NCBI RefSeq assembly: GCF_024346585.1
Contig: NZ_AP024523.1
Span: 1,435,001 to 1,499,000, forward strand
Source of the DNA: Streptococcus toyakuensis
Lineage (GTDB): Bacteria > Bacillota > Bacilli > Lactobacillales > Streptococcaceae
Length of the DNA: 64,000 bases
Direction of reading: 5' to 3'
The notes beneath the pieces were generated by a model. The model did no database searches, had not been told where the DNA came from, and saw only the letters and a list, made by a program, of their open reading frames with translations. Positions 28,212-36,140 of this stretch are shown here, piece by piece (the stretch's first letter is position 1; each line of letters opens with the position of its first letter). Position numbers and translations under genes: made by a program.

Positions 28212-29034
28212 ACTCCCAAAAGTCATCAAAAATTGTGATTGGTAGGTGGCGTTTGTGTTGGCCTTTGTGCCACCAGTTTTCGATTCTTTCTTGGGCTTCT
28301 GAGCTGATTTTTTTGCCTTCTAGGTAGTCGTCAATCTCTTCATAAGTGACTCCGAGGGCCACTTCGTCAGCTAGACCTGGTTTATCTTCTTCTAGGTCTG
28401 CCGTTGGGATTTTTTCATAAAGGGCTGGGTCTGCACCAAGTTCCTGTAAGAGTTGTTTTCCTTGGCGTTTATTGAGGCGGTAAAGAGGGAGAATATCTGC
28501 ACCCCCGTCACCAAACTTGGTAAAGAAACCTGTGATATTTTCCGCAGCATGGTCTGTTCCAATGACCGCTCCGCTATGGGAACCAGCAAGGGCATACTGA
28601 GCAATCATACGGCAACGTGCCTTGATATTCCCCTTGTTGAAGTCTGAAACAGGACTACCTGTCGCTTCAACTGCAGCTGTCATAGCATCAGCAGATTCCT
28701 TAATATTGACAACTAAACTGATATCAGGCTGGATAAAGGCTAGTGCTTTTTGAGCATCTGCTTCATCGGCTTGCACTCCATATGGCAGGCGGACAGCGAT
28801 AAATTTGTAGCTGTCATCTCCCGTTTCAGCTCGCAGTTCTTCCATAGCCAGTTGAGCCAATCGTCCTGCTAAAGTTGAGTCTTGTCCTCCAGAAATTCCT
28901 AGTACAAAGGTTTTTAGGAAGGGATGTTTTTTCAGATATCTTTTTAAAAAATCAATGGAACGACGGATTTCTTCCTGGGCATCAATCACTGGTTTGACAC
29001 CCAGCTCTTGGATAATCGTTTCTTGCAAACTCAT
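28210..29034 (-). CDS. nadE: ammonia-dependent NAD synthetase
   Basis: 274 residues. NadE adenylates nicotinate adenine dinucleotide and amidates it with ammonia, the last step to NAD. The ATP-pyrophosphatase motif is [14 protein letters not shown], with the later [20 protein letters not shown]. Length fits the single-domain ammonia-dependent type. The start overlaps the pncB stop by four bases, a translationally coupled nicotinate-salvage pair. Confidence 0.96.
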   Translation of the reverse strand: MSLQETIIQELGVKPVIDAQEEIRRSIDFLKRYLKKHPFLKTFVLGISGGQDSTLAGRLAQLAMEELRAETGDDSYKFIAVRLPYGVQADEADAQKALAFIQPDISLVVNIKESADAMTAAVEATGSPVSDFNKGNIKARCRMIAQYALAGSHSGAVIGTDHAAENITGFFTKFGDGGADILPLYRLNKRQGKQLLQELGADPALYEKIPTADLEEDKPGLADEVALGVTYEEIDDYLEGKKISSEAQERIENWWHKGQHKRHLPITIFDDFWE

Positions 29035-30491
29035 TCTTCTTCTCCTTCACCAAGGGCTTCCTTGCGCATTTTGTCAATCAAGTCCATCTTGTCTTGCCAT
29101 ACATCACGCGCCAAATCCACTGGATAATGCTGAGGATTGAGCACGCGCTTGTACTCATCCCAAAGCTTGTCAAATTCCTTACGAGCATAATCCTGAATCT
29201 CAGTCAAGCTAGGCAAATTGTAAATCAATTTCCCATCTTTAAAAATATCCACCAAGAGAGGCACAGCGTCAAAATTACGAACGGTCTTCTTGATGTAAGT
29301 ATAGGTTGGATGGAACATCTTGATTTCTGTCATGCTGGCAACATCTACGCCATCATAAGTGACATAGTCTCCTTCTGACTTGCCTTTTTCACGACTGGTA
29401 ATGCGCCACACCTGCTTCTTACCTGGCGTAGACACTTTTTCAGCATTATTTGACAGCTTAATCGTATTGCGCATGTTCCCATTTTCATCTTCGATTGCAA
29501 CAATCTTGTAAACTGCCCCAAGAGCTGGCTGGTCATAGGCTGTAATCAGCTTTGTACCCACTCCCCAGACATCAATCTTGGCCTTTTGCATCTTGAGGTT
29601 GAGGATGGTATTTTCATCTAGATCATTAGAAGCATAAATCTTAGCCTCGGTAAATCCAGCCTCGTCCAGTTGCTGACGAACTTTCTTGGAAATGTAAGCA
29701 ATATCCCCAGAGTCAATCCGCACACCCATAAAGTTAATCTGGTCCCCCAACTCACGCGCCACCTGAATGGCAGCTGGTACACCGATGCGAAGGGTGTCAT
29801 AGGTATCCACAAGAAAGACGCAATTTTTGTGGGTCGCAGCATAAGCCTTGAAAGCTTCATAATCATTGCCATAAACCTGTACCAAGGCGTGGGCATGGGT
29901 CCCCAAGACAGGAATGTCAAAGAGTTTACCAGCACGCACGTTGCTAGTTCCATTGGCACCACCAATCACCGCTGCTCGTGTTCCCCAGATAGCCGCATCC
30001 ATTTCTTGCGCCCGACGTGTTCCAAACTCCATCAAAGGTTCATCTTCGATAACCGAACGAATACGAGCTGCCTTAGTAGCCACTAATGTCTGGTAGTTGA
30101 CGATGTTCAAAAGGGCCGTTTCGACCAATTGACATTGGGCTAGAGGGCCTTCCACCTGTACAATCGGTTCATTAGCAAAGACCAAGTCCCCTTCTTGGGC
30201 AGAACGAACGGTCAACTCCAACTTGAAATTGCGGAGATAGTCCAAGAATGCCCCATGATAGCCTAGCGACTCCAAATAGGCAATATCACTATCTGAAAAA
30301 CGCAGGTCTTCAAGATAACTCACAATCCTTTCCAAACCAGCAAAAACCGCATAGCCGTTCTTAAAAGGCTGTTGGCGGAAATACACCTCAAAGACCGCCT
30401 TCTTGTTGTGAATCCCTTGGTCAAAGTAAACCTGCATCATATTAATCTGGTACAAGTCCGTGTGCAATGTCAAACTATCATCTGGATACAT
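29031..30491 (-). CDS. pncB: nicotinate phosphoribosyltransferase
   Basis: 486 residues. PncB couples nicotinate to phosphoribosyl pyrophosphate to make nicotinate mononucleotide, using ATP. Recognisable regions: [14 protein letters not shown] at the start, the active-site region [14 protein letters not shown], and [15 protein letters not shown]. It is the first gene of the pncB-nadE unit. A short inverted repeat and an overlapping small upstream frame lie in the leader. Confidence 0.95.
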   Translation of the reverse strand: MYPDDSLTLHTDLYQINMMQVYFDQGIHNKKAVFEVYFRQQPFKNGYAVFAGLERIVSYLEDLRFSDSDIAYLESLGYHGAFLDYLRNFKLELTVRSAQEGDLVFANEPIVQVEGPLAQCQLVETALLNIVNYQTLVATKAARIRSVIEDEPLMEFGTRRAQEMDAAIWGTRAAVIGGANGTSNVRAGKLFDIPVLGTHAHALVQVYGNDYEAFKAYAATHKNCVFLVDTYDTLRIGVPAAIQVARELGDQINFMGVRIDSGDIAYISKKVRQQLDEAGFTEAKIYASNDLDENTILNLKMQKAKIDVWGVGTKLITAYDQPALGAVYKIVAIEDENGNMRNTIKLSNNAEKVSTPGKKQVWRITSREKGKSEGDYVTYDGVDVASMTEIKMFHPTYTYIKKTVRNFDAVPLLVDIFKDGKLIYNLPSLTEIQDYARKEFDKLWDEYKRVLNPQHYPVDLARDVWQDKMDLIDKMRKEALGEGEEE

Positions 30492-30518
30492 ACTTTTCCT
30501 ACTTCCTTAGCTAGAAAC

Positions 30519-30571
30519 ACATGAAAATTTTCAAAAACTTTCATGTATTCCAATAAATTAATACTATTATA
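30519..30571 (-). promoter_or_regulatory. pncB promoter with leader inverted repeat
   Basis: Extended -10 TGATATAAT (hexamer 30566-30571) with TTCTCA 17 bases upstream. Downstream, ACATGAAA (30519-30526) pairs with TTTCATGT (30539-30546), a perfect eight-base inverted repeat between the transcription start and the pncB ATG. It could be an operator for a niacin regulator or a leader hairpin (inference). Confidence 0.5.
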
Positions 30572-30606
30572 TCACATTTTAGCTGGATTGAGAAAAGAGT
30601 AACAAG

Positions 30607-31095
30607 CTATTCTCCACTCTCCAGTTCATCCATATCTTGTTCAAACTTTTTCTGAGCCCATTCTCCATAGCTCTTAAGACCAAGATTGCCAATAAAGACC
30701 CAGGGAAGGTAAATAACATAAGTAATGACCCAAGCAGATAGGTATTTACCGTTCAAAGGATTGTGCTGATAAATTTCTATATTGAATTGATAATTCTGTA
30801 ACATCAAAAGAGTCGTAATCGCCAAGGTTAGGAAAAAACAACCCAAAATCGTAAAATGAAAACGACTATAGTAGGTCACTCCCAGATAACGGGCACGATT
30901 GAAAAAGAAGAAAATTCCTACTATCAGAGTATACACTAGAAAATTCGGATTAAAAAGAGATGGAGCCAACACTGCCACCAAATAGCTTAGAAGTACAAGC
31001 CCAATAAAGAGTGAAAAAGACTCTGCCCCAGCTTTATTGATTAGTTGTTCTTCTCTTTCGTCAAGTAATTGATAATGAATGAATTTATTTACCAT
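30607..31095 (-). CDS. DUF3278-like membrane protein
   Basis: 162 residues with four hydrophobic segments: SLFIGLVLLSYLVAVLA, FLVYTLIVGIFFFF, FTILGCFFLTLAITTLLM and VITYVIYLPWVFIG. The C-terminus is acidic. It overlaps the upstream XRE regulator gene by 11 bases, an arrangement common for a regulator and the membrane protein that modulates or is controlled by it. No catalytic motif was seen. The DUF number is from memory. Confidence 0.75.
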   Translation of the reverse strand: MVNKFIHYQLLDEREEQLINKAGAESFSLFIGLVLLSYLVAVLAPSLFNPNFLVYTLIVGIFFFFNRARYLGVTYYSRFHFTILGCFFLTLAITTLLMLQNYQFNIEIYQHNPLNGKYLSAWVITYVIYLPWVFIGNLGLKSYGEWAQKKFEQDMDELESGE

Positions 31096-31294
31096 CTTCT
31101 TCCTCCCAAAATAATTGATCTAGGGTTTTCCCTAAACATCTGCAAATGGACTGGCAGAGCGATAGACTGGGATTGTATTTTCCCGCCTCTATCAAACCAA
31201 TAGTCTGGCGCGTCACCCCAACAGCCTCTGCCAGTTGACCTTGTGTTAAATCAAGCTCAACACGAGCTAATTTTAATTTTAAATTTTTAGCCAC
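31085..31294 (-). CDS. XRE-family HTH regulator, GTG start
   Basis: 69 residues, essentially one helix-turn-helix domain (DLTQGQLAEAVGVTRQTIGL, then EAGKYNPSLSLCQSICR). I place the start at the GTG at 31292-31294, because a full AAGGAGG stands seven bases before it and the protein then begins VAKNLKLKLARVE, the usual start for this family. An upstream ATG at 31324 has no site. Small regulators of this kind are typically paired with a DUF3278-type membrane protein, as here. Confidence 0.85.
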   Translation of the reverse strand: MAKNLKLKLARVELDLTQGQLAEAVGVTRQTIGLIEAGKYNPSLSLCQSICRCLGKTLDQLFWEEEDGK

Positions 31295-31324
31295 CTGCGT
31301 CCTCCTTATAGTTTTAATACTCAT

Positions 31325-31673
31325 CTACTCTTAAAAAATCCAAAACCAACACAAGCTGTCAGCTATTTATTATAACCTCATTAATTAGCACTCCAATATT
31401 ATCTTCAGCCTAAAATCAGTATGTTGGATTGTTTGAAATAAACTTCCTAGTTTGCTATTTGATTTTTGTTTTAGTATTAGCTTTAGTAGGGTCTTTTAAA
31501 CGAGTTTTGATTGCTTGTATTTCTTGTTTAGTTGATTTCATATCACTATTATATAATGCTTTTGGAAATGAGTCTAGCATAAGACAAAAACGTGTACACA
31601 ACAAGAGCAGGAGCATACTAAGATGACTGATTTTTTACTGTATTTTAGGTATGCAAAATAATACTAAATGAAA
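31325..31673. other. AT-rich intergenic stretch
   Basis: 349 bases between the XRE gene and the ABC permease. It holds one short minus-strand frame (31455-31541, listed separately) and otherwise no gene, hairpin or repeat that I can support. A 65-codon plus-strand frame here has no ribosome site and I do not call it. Confidence 0.6.
31455..31541 (-). CDS. possible leaderless small ORF, 28 residues
   Basis: The frame begins MKSTKQEIQAIKTRLKDP and is lysine-rich, hydrophilic and probably helical. A TATAAT at 31548-31553 stands six bases before the ATG, with a -35-like TAGACT (31571-31576) 17 bases further, the same arrangement as other predicted leaderless genes in this window. There is no homology that I recognise. 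It may be a remnant of a larger gene or a real small protein. Confidence 0.3.
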   Translation of the reverse strand: MKSTKQEIQAIKTRLKDPTKANTKTKIK

Positions 31674-32402
31674 CTAAAATGAATACTTCTTGCTTTTATT
31701 GAGAGTGAAAAAGTACAATAAAATGATTGTAGTGATTACCACAAGATACTGACTAATAGACATCGTATTTGAATCCACAAATACAGGTAAAGAATAAAAA
31801 GGAAGAAGTTCAATTGCTTTGATAAACAAATCATTACTAGTATTCATCATAATCGTATTTAATATATTAGGGATAAAGAGTAGTAAAGCTACTAAAATAC
31901 CAAATACCAAGCCACTTTTAAATTTGTATAAATAGAAAATGTAAGATAATAGAAAATAAAATAGGACTAACAAAATTGTATTGACTACAATGGCTACTAT
32001 AAAATCTAATCCTAAATCACCTGGAACACCCAATTTACTTACGATGACTAGTAGCACAATGCCATTCAAAGCATAAATAATGGAAACTGAGATGGCATAT
32101 AGAAAATTAGACAAGACGTAAATCATCCGATTCTTCTGTTGATTATAAAACAAACTTACCGTATTGTGGGAAAAATCTCTACTAATGACTCGGTTAGCAT
32201 GTATAACAGCCATTAACATACCGAGCATAGCATAAAAGTTTGAAATATGCTTAATACCAAGCGATGTCCCTTGAGTCTTTAGAATAAAGAATGTAACCAA
32301 TATCGGCGGTATAAACGAGATAATCAAACCAAGATATATTACGCCTGATGAATATAAATCCCTTATATTTTCCTTAAGAAAATTCAATTTATTTAATTTC
32401 AT
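31674..32402 (-). CDS. ABC-2 type transporter permease
   Basis: 242 residues with about six hydrophobic helices (GVIYLGLIISFIPPILVTFF, IIYALNGIVLLVIV, LLVLFYFLLSYIFYLY, FGILVALLLFIPNIL and others). It follows the ATPase gene by 15 bases, so the two form one exporter. Base composition is clearly more AT-rich than flanking housekeeping genes, with many Asn, Ile, Lys and Phe codons ending in A or T, which suggests acquisition. Export of, or immunity to, a peptide is typical of such pairs but not shown here. Confidence 0.82.
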   Translation of the reverse strand: MKLNKLNFLKENIRDLYSSGVIYLGLIISFIPPILVTFFILKTQGTSLGIKHISNFYAMLGMLMAVIHANRVISRDFSHNTVSLFYNQQKNRMIYVLSNFLYAISVSIIYALNGIVLLVIVSKLGVPGDLGLDFIVAIVVNTILLVLFYFLLSYIFYLYKFKSGLVFGILVALLLFIPNILNTIMMNTSNDLFIKAIELLPFYSLPVFVDSNTMSISQYLVVITTIILLYFFTLNKSKKYSF

Positions 32403-32417
32403 GATTATATCCTTCCT

Positions 32418-33263
32418 TTATTTTGAACGATTTAGATAAATATCTTTAAGCGTCTCTTTTTTAGTTTCAAAATCAACTACTTTAATAGAGTTTTCGTTAA
32501 AAAATTTAAAAAGCTCACTACTTTGAATATTCCCAGACATAGTAATTCTCAGTCCCTGTTCCTGAACAATATCCCCAAATTCTTGTTTGGTAATGAAAAT
32601 GTCTCTATCTGTAGCTGATGAAAAAGCTATCTCAAACAAGCAATTATGACTATCTTTTCCTACTTTTTGAAATGTCAAAAGCCCGTTCTCCAAGAAAAGA
32701 ACCCTCTCACAAATTTCTTCAATATCTTCTAATTTATGACTTGATATTAAAATTCCCACATTTTCATGTAAAGCTAAATTTTTTAGAACCGCTAAAACTA
32801 TTTGTGATGATTCAATATCTAAACCATTAGTCGGTTCATCTAAAATTAATATATGAGGTTCCGTAACGAGAGTTAGAAGCAAAGCTAATTTTTGTTTTGT
32901 ACCCAAAGAATAGGTCTTTACTTTTTTATTAATAGACTGAGTCAAATCTAACTCTTGGATCAAACTTCCAAATCTTTCTTGATTGTAGTCAACACCATAT
33001 AAATTTGACAAATATTTTAAATTCTCTAAACCTGTTTTAGATAAAAATAATTTTGGTTCTTCGATTAAATACCCAACATTATCACTACTTATAATATTCC
33101 CTGAAGTCGGTTGATTATTCTGAACAAGAATTTTCATCAATGTACTCTTGCCAACTCCGTTTCTCCCTACTAGACCAACAATTTCACCCTTGTTAAGTGC
33201 AAAATTTATATCTTTGAGAATGATTGAATGACCATAATGCTTACTTACATTTATAACTTCCAT
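32418..33263 (-). CDS. ABC transporter ATP-binding protein
   Basis: 281 residues: Walker A GRNGVGKSTLMK, Q-loop region, signature YSLGTKQKLALLL, Walker B HILILDEPTNGLD and H-loop SSHKLEDIEE. About 80 residues of C-terminal extension follow. GGAGGAATAAAAA precedes the ATG, and a good promoter lies upstream. With the permease it makes a two-gene, bacteriocin-type or multidrug-type exporter. AT-rich like its partner. Confidence 0.9.
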   Translation of the reverse strand: MEVINVSKHYGHSIILKDINFALNKGEIVGLVGRNGVGKSTLMKILVQNNQPTSGNIISSDNVGYLIEEPKLFLSKTGLENLKYLSNLYGVDYNQERFGSLIQELDLTQSINKKVKTYSLGTKQKLALLLTLVTEPHILILDEPTNGLDIESSQIVLAVLKNLALHENVGILISSHKLEDIEEICERVLFLENGLLTFQKVGKDSHNCLFEIAFSSATDRDIFITKQEFGDIVQEQGLRITMSGNIQSSELFKFFNENSIKVVDFETKKETLKDIYLNRSK

Positions 33264-33342
33264 TTTTTATTCCTCCATTAATATTCTTGGTTTTCTCTTT
33301 GATTCTCATTAATTTTAAAAAGTTGCGCCTCTTTTTAACAAC

Positions 33343-33370
33343 ATTATATCATATATCTAACTTAATGCAA
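33343..33370 (-). promoter_or_regulatory. promoter of the ABC exporter
   Basis: TTGCAT (33365-33370), 16 bases, extended -10 TGATATAAT (hexamer 33343-33348). A leader of about 70 bases precedes the ATG. Confidence 0.65.
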
Positions 33371-33402
33371 TATATAAATGTCATTTTGTAAAATTTTATT
33401 AA

Positions 33403-33433
33403 CAAAAAACTCTCTACCATAAAAATAGAGAGT
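33403..33433 (-). terminator. terminator downstream of the HAD remnant
   Basis: ACTCTCTA (33409-33416) pairs with TAGAGAGT (33426-33433). On the minus strand a run of six T follows. Confidence 0.8.
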
Positions 33434-33454
33434 GTTAAGTTTAAATATAGGATT

Positions 33455-33598
33455 TCAAAATATCGACAACATCACTTCTTTTCTTAACCTTATAGACCTT
33501 GATTCACAATTCTCAGCTGCGATTGTATTGTCCTCACTATCACCTAAAAAGACACAATTTGTAGGATTTAACTGATATTTATCGAGAATCTCCTCCAT
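33455..33598 (-). pseudogene. remnant of a HAD-superfamily phosphatase
   Basis: A 47-codon minus-strand frame with NPTNCVFLGDSEDNTIAAENC, which is the conserved end of phosphoglycolate-phosphatase-like HAD enzymes (motif IV GDSxxDxxxA). Coding similarity extends a few codons upstream (to about 33625), then stops, and the N-terminal catalytic DxD motif is missing. The 379-base gap between the ABC gene and the next acetyltransferase holds this remnant, a terminator and the ABC promoter. Confidence 0.65.
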
Positions 33599-33642
33599 AC
33601 TTATGTCAAGCCCCCTCTTTGCTTTATGATTTCATATTCTCC

Positions 33643-34053
33643 TTACAAATCTTTTTGGTAATAATATCTTTGCCCAATGTAGGGATAGTCTTGTAACCTA
33701 AAGACTTCCTTGTAGCCATGCATTTTATAAAAATCTGGAGCTTGAAACTGGTAAGTATTGACAAAAGCAAAACGACAGTTTCGATTCTTAGCTTCAGTTT
33801 CTGCTTGCTGCAATAGTTTTGAACCGATTCCTTGTCCTCTCAGTTCCTCTTTCACAAATAAATACTCGATTTCTAGCCAATTTCCAAAAGTCTCTGCTAT
33901 CAAACCTGCCAGGAGATTGCCCTTTTCATCTTCGACATAAAGATTAAGTGGCTCACTTTCAGCTTCTTCTCTTTTTGAACGGTTATAAGCACGAATCAGA
34001 TTTCCTATTTCTTGTGATTTATGGGATTCCTTGTTTTCCAATCTAAAGTACAT
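33643..34053 (-). CDS. GNAT N-acetyltransferase
   Basis: 136 residues. Acetyl-CoA-binding motif VKEELRGQGIGSKLLQQAE and the later YQFQAPDFYKMHGYKE region are typical GNAT elements. AAGGAGATTTAG precedes the start and a TATAAT lies about 35 bases upstream. The substrate is unknown. It lies between the HAD remnant and the permease gene. Confidence 0.85.
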   Translation of the reverse strand: MYFRLENKESHKSQEIGNLIRAYNRSKREEAESEPLNLYVEDEKGNLLAGLIAETFGNWLEIEYLFVKEELRGQGIGSKLLQQAETEAKNRNCRFAFVNTYQFQAPDFYKMHGYKEVFRLQDYPYIGQRYYYQKDL

Positions 34054-34118
34054 CTAAATCTCCTTAAATACTGTTACAGCTTGATTATAGTCTTATTTCC
34101 AAAGACTGTCAAACTAGC

Positions 34119-34146
34119 AAAAACCCACCAACCTGAGTTGATGAGT
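34119..34146 (-). terminator. terminator after the amino-acid permease gene
   Basis: Minus strand: ACTCATCAAC/GTTGGTGGGT with wobble pairs, followed by TTTTTG. Confidence 0.6.
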
Positions 34147-34153
34147 CCTTAAT

Positions 34154-35515
34154 TTATTTTCTAAATTTCCACTGGCTATAAATCCCGAAACCGATAATCC
34201 AGATAGCTGAACCTATTGCTCCTACAAATGTAGACTCTTGTAAAAAGAGGGTTACAAAGACAAAGGCAAAGAAGAGCATGGTTAAAGGATTTAGGAAACG
34301 ATAATGGGGCATGAGATAGCCATCCGCCATAAAGTCTGGTGACTTGCGGTATTTAAGGTGAGCCACCATGATCAAGATATAAATAGCGATATAGACACCA
34401 GATGACGAAGCCGTAATCAATGCAAAGGCATCCGAAACACCTGGCAAGACATTGATAAAGGCTGCTAGGGCAATCAAAACCGCTGAGGCAATGATGGCAT
34501 TTTGTGGCACGTTATGACGAGAAAGAGTATCTGCCTTGATAGCCTTTAAGAATGGATTTGGCGAATCATGGGCAATCTGATACAAATGACGACCGGTTGA
34601 ATAAAGGGTTGAGTTAAGAGCAGATGCTGCTGATGTCAAAACGACAAAGTTAATCAAGGCTGCCGCCCACTTGACACCGGCCAATTCAAATACCGTAACA
34701 AAGGGAGAATCAGCCGATGCAAGCTCACGCCATGGAATGATAGCCATGATGGCTAAGAGGGCACCACCGTAGAAAAAGGCGATACGCAAAGGAATTTCCT
34801 TAACGGCTTTTGGCAAGACCTGACGTGGATTTTTGGTTTCAGAAGTCGTCACCCCGATAAATTCAATCATGAGATAGGCAAAGAACACCATCTGAAAGGC
34901 CATGACAAAGTTCACTCCACCATTTGGAAAGAGAGAGAAATTGTCGGCAATATTGGCTAAACTTGCTACTCCATGGGGTGTCTTAAAGCCTGTCAAGACC
35001 ATAAAGACTCCTGTTGCAATCATAGCTAAAATAGCCACAATCTTGACCATCGCAAACCAAAACTCAACTTCCCCAAAGAGCTTCACCGCAATCAGATTGA
35101 CCAAGGCTAGAATGGTCAAAAATCCAATCTCAATCATCCAACTCGGCCAAGTTGGGAACCAAAATTGCACATAATGTGCGATAGCAGTGATTTCCGCCAT
35201 ACCGATAAAGACAACAGATAACCAGTAAGACCATACTGAGAAATAGCCCCAGCCCTTACCCAAATGGCGCGTGATAAAGTTGATAAAGGTATGTTGCTCA
35301 GGATCTTGGTAAAGCATTTCCCCAACCGCACGCATCATGAGGAACATGAAAGCCCCTGTAATCATATAAATCAGTACAATGGAAGGACCTGTTAGGCTAA
35401 TTGAGCGACCCGCTCCCAAAAAGAGTCCTGTTCCGATTGTTCCCGCAATGGCCATAACCTGCACGTGACGATTGGTCAGACCACGCTCCATCTTATTTTT
35501 CTTCTTTGAACTCAT
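34154..35515 (-). CDS. amino-acid permease, APC superfamily
   Basis: 453 residues with about 12 membrane helices. The start region MERGLTNRHVQVMAIAGTIG followed by TGLFLGAG is the conserved first helix of the AAT-type amino-acid/proton symporters (AapA, CycA, LysP relatives). The exact amino acid cannot be read. Glycine, D-serine/D-alanine or basic amino acids are all possible. GGAG precedes the start. It is a single gene between two terminators. Confidence 0.88.
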   Translation of the reverse strand: MSSKKKNKMERGLTNRHVQVMAIAGTIGTGLFLGAGRSISLTGPSIVLIYMITGAFMFLMMRAVGEMLYQDPEQHTFINFITRHLGKGWGYFSVWSYWLSVVFIGMAEITAIAHYVQFWFPTWPSWMIEIGFLTILALVNLIAVKLFGEVEFWFAMVKIVAILAMIATGVFMVLTGFKTPHGVASLANIADNFSLFPNGGVNFVMAFQMVFFAYLMIEFIGVTTSETKNPRQVLPKAVKEIPLRIAFFYGGALLAIMAIIPWRELASADSPFVTVFELAGVKWAAALINFVVLTSAASALNSTLYSTGRHLYQIAHDSPNPFLKAIKADTLSRHNVPQNAIIASAVLIALAAFINVLPGVSDAFALITASSSGVYIAIYILIMVAHLKYRKSPDFMADGYLMPHYRFLNPLTMLFFAFVFVTLFLQESTFVGAIGSAIWIIGFGIYSQWKFRK

Positions 35516-35547
35516 ATAGTCTCCAATTTCAATTCAATTTAAAATGG

Positions 35548-35590
35548 AAAAAGGAGTGAGTGAAGCGCACAGCCTCCCCACTCCTTTTTT
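35548..35590 (-). terminator. terminator after greA
   Basis: AAAAAGGAGTG (35548-35558) pairs with CACTCCTTTTTT (35579-35590), with T-rich flanks in both directions. Confidence 0.8.
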
Positions 35591-35594
35591 GTTT

Positions 35595-36077
35595 TTAGGC
35601 TGTTTTTTCAACCTTTAAGATTTTTACATCATAGCTACCAACAGGTGTTTCAATGGTTGCTGTGTCACCTGTTTTCTTGCCAATCAAGGCTTGTCCAATT
35701 GGGCTTTCATTTGAAACCTTACCTGCAAAGGCATCCGCACCAGCTGAACCTACGATAATATAAACTTCTTCTTCGTCCTCACCAATTTCTTGGATGGTGA
35801 CTGTTTTACCAATCGCTACTTCGTCCTGGGCAACTGCGTCGCTATTGACGATTTCAGCATAGCGGATTTTTGTTTCCAAGCTAGAGATTTGTCCTTCAAC
35901 AAAGGCTTGTTCATCCTTAGCTGCTTCGTACTCACTGTTTTCTGAAAGGTCACCGTATGAACGGGCAATCTTAATGCGTTCTACCACTTCTGGTCGACGG
36001 ACCAATTTCAATTCTTCTAATTCTTTTTCAAGTTTTTCCTTTTCCTCAAGGGTCATAGGATATGTTTTTTCTGCCAT
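35595..36077 (-). CDS. greA: transcription elongation factor GreA
   Basis: 160 residues from the ATG at 36077 ([20 protein letters not shown]), the family length; the frame extends three more codons without need. An N-terminal coiled coil with the acidic tip [19 protein letters not shown] is followed by the FKBP-like domain. GreA stimulates RNA polymerase to cut back-tracked transcripts. It lies 61 bases downstream of mltG, an order that I recall as conserved in streptococci. Confidence 0.96.
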
Positions 36078-36112
36078 TTTTCTCAACTTTCTTCTGATGA
36101 TATTTTCTAAAG

Positions 36113-36140
36113 AAAATTATGTGAAGCATCACATAATTTT
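36113..36140 (-). terminator. perfect 12-bp hairpin between mltG and greA
   Basis: AAAATTATGTGA (36113-36124) and TCACATAATTTT (36129-36140) are exact complements around four bases. On the minus strand CTTTAG follows, so it is a weak or partial terminator that may set the mltG:greA ratio. Its upstream arm reaches into the mltG stop codon. Confidence 0.6.

Noticed and set aside
30607..31294. XRE regulator and membrane protein as a prophage or conjugative fragment
   Set aside because: No integrase, attachment repeats or phage genes lie nearby, and such pairs are common chromosomal units.
31429..31626. 65-codon plus-strand frame in the AT-rich gap
   Set aside because: Hydrophobic start but no Shine-Dalgarno and no known family; the opposite strand offers a better supported, still doubtful, small frame.
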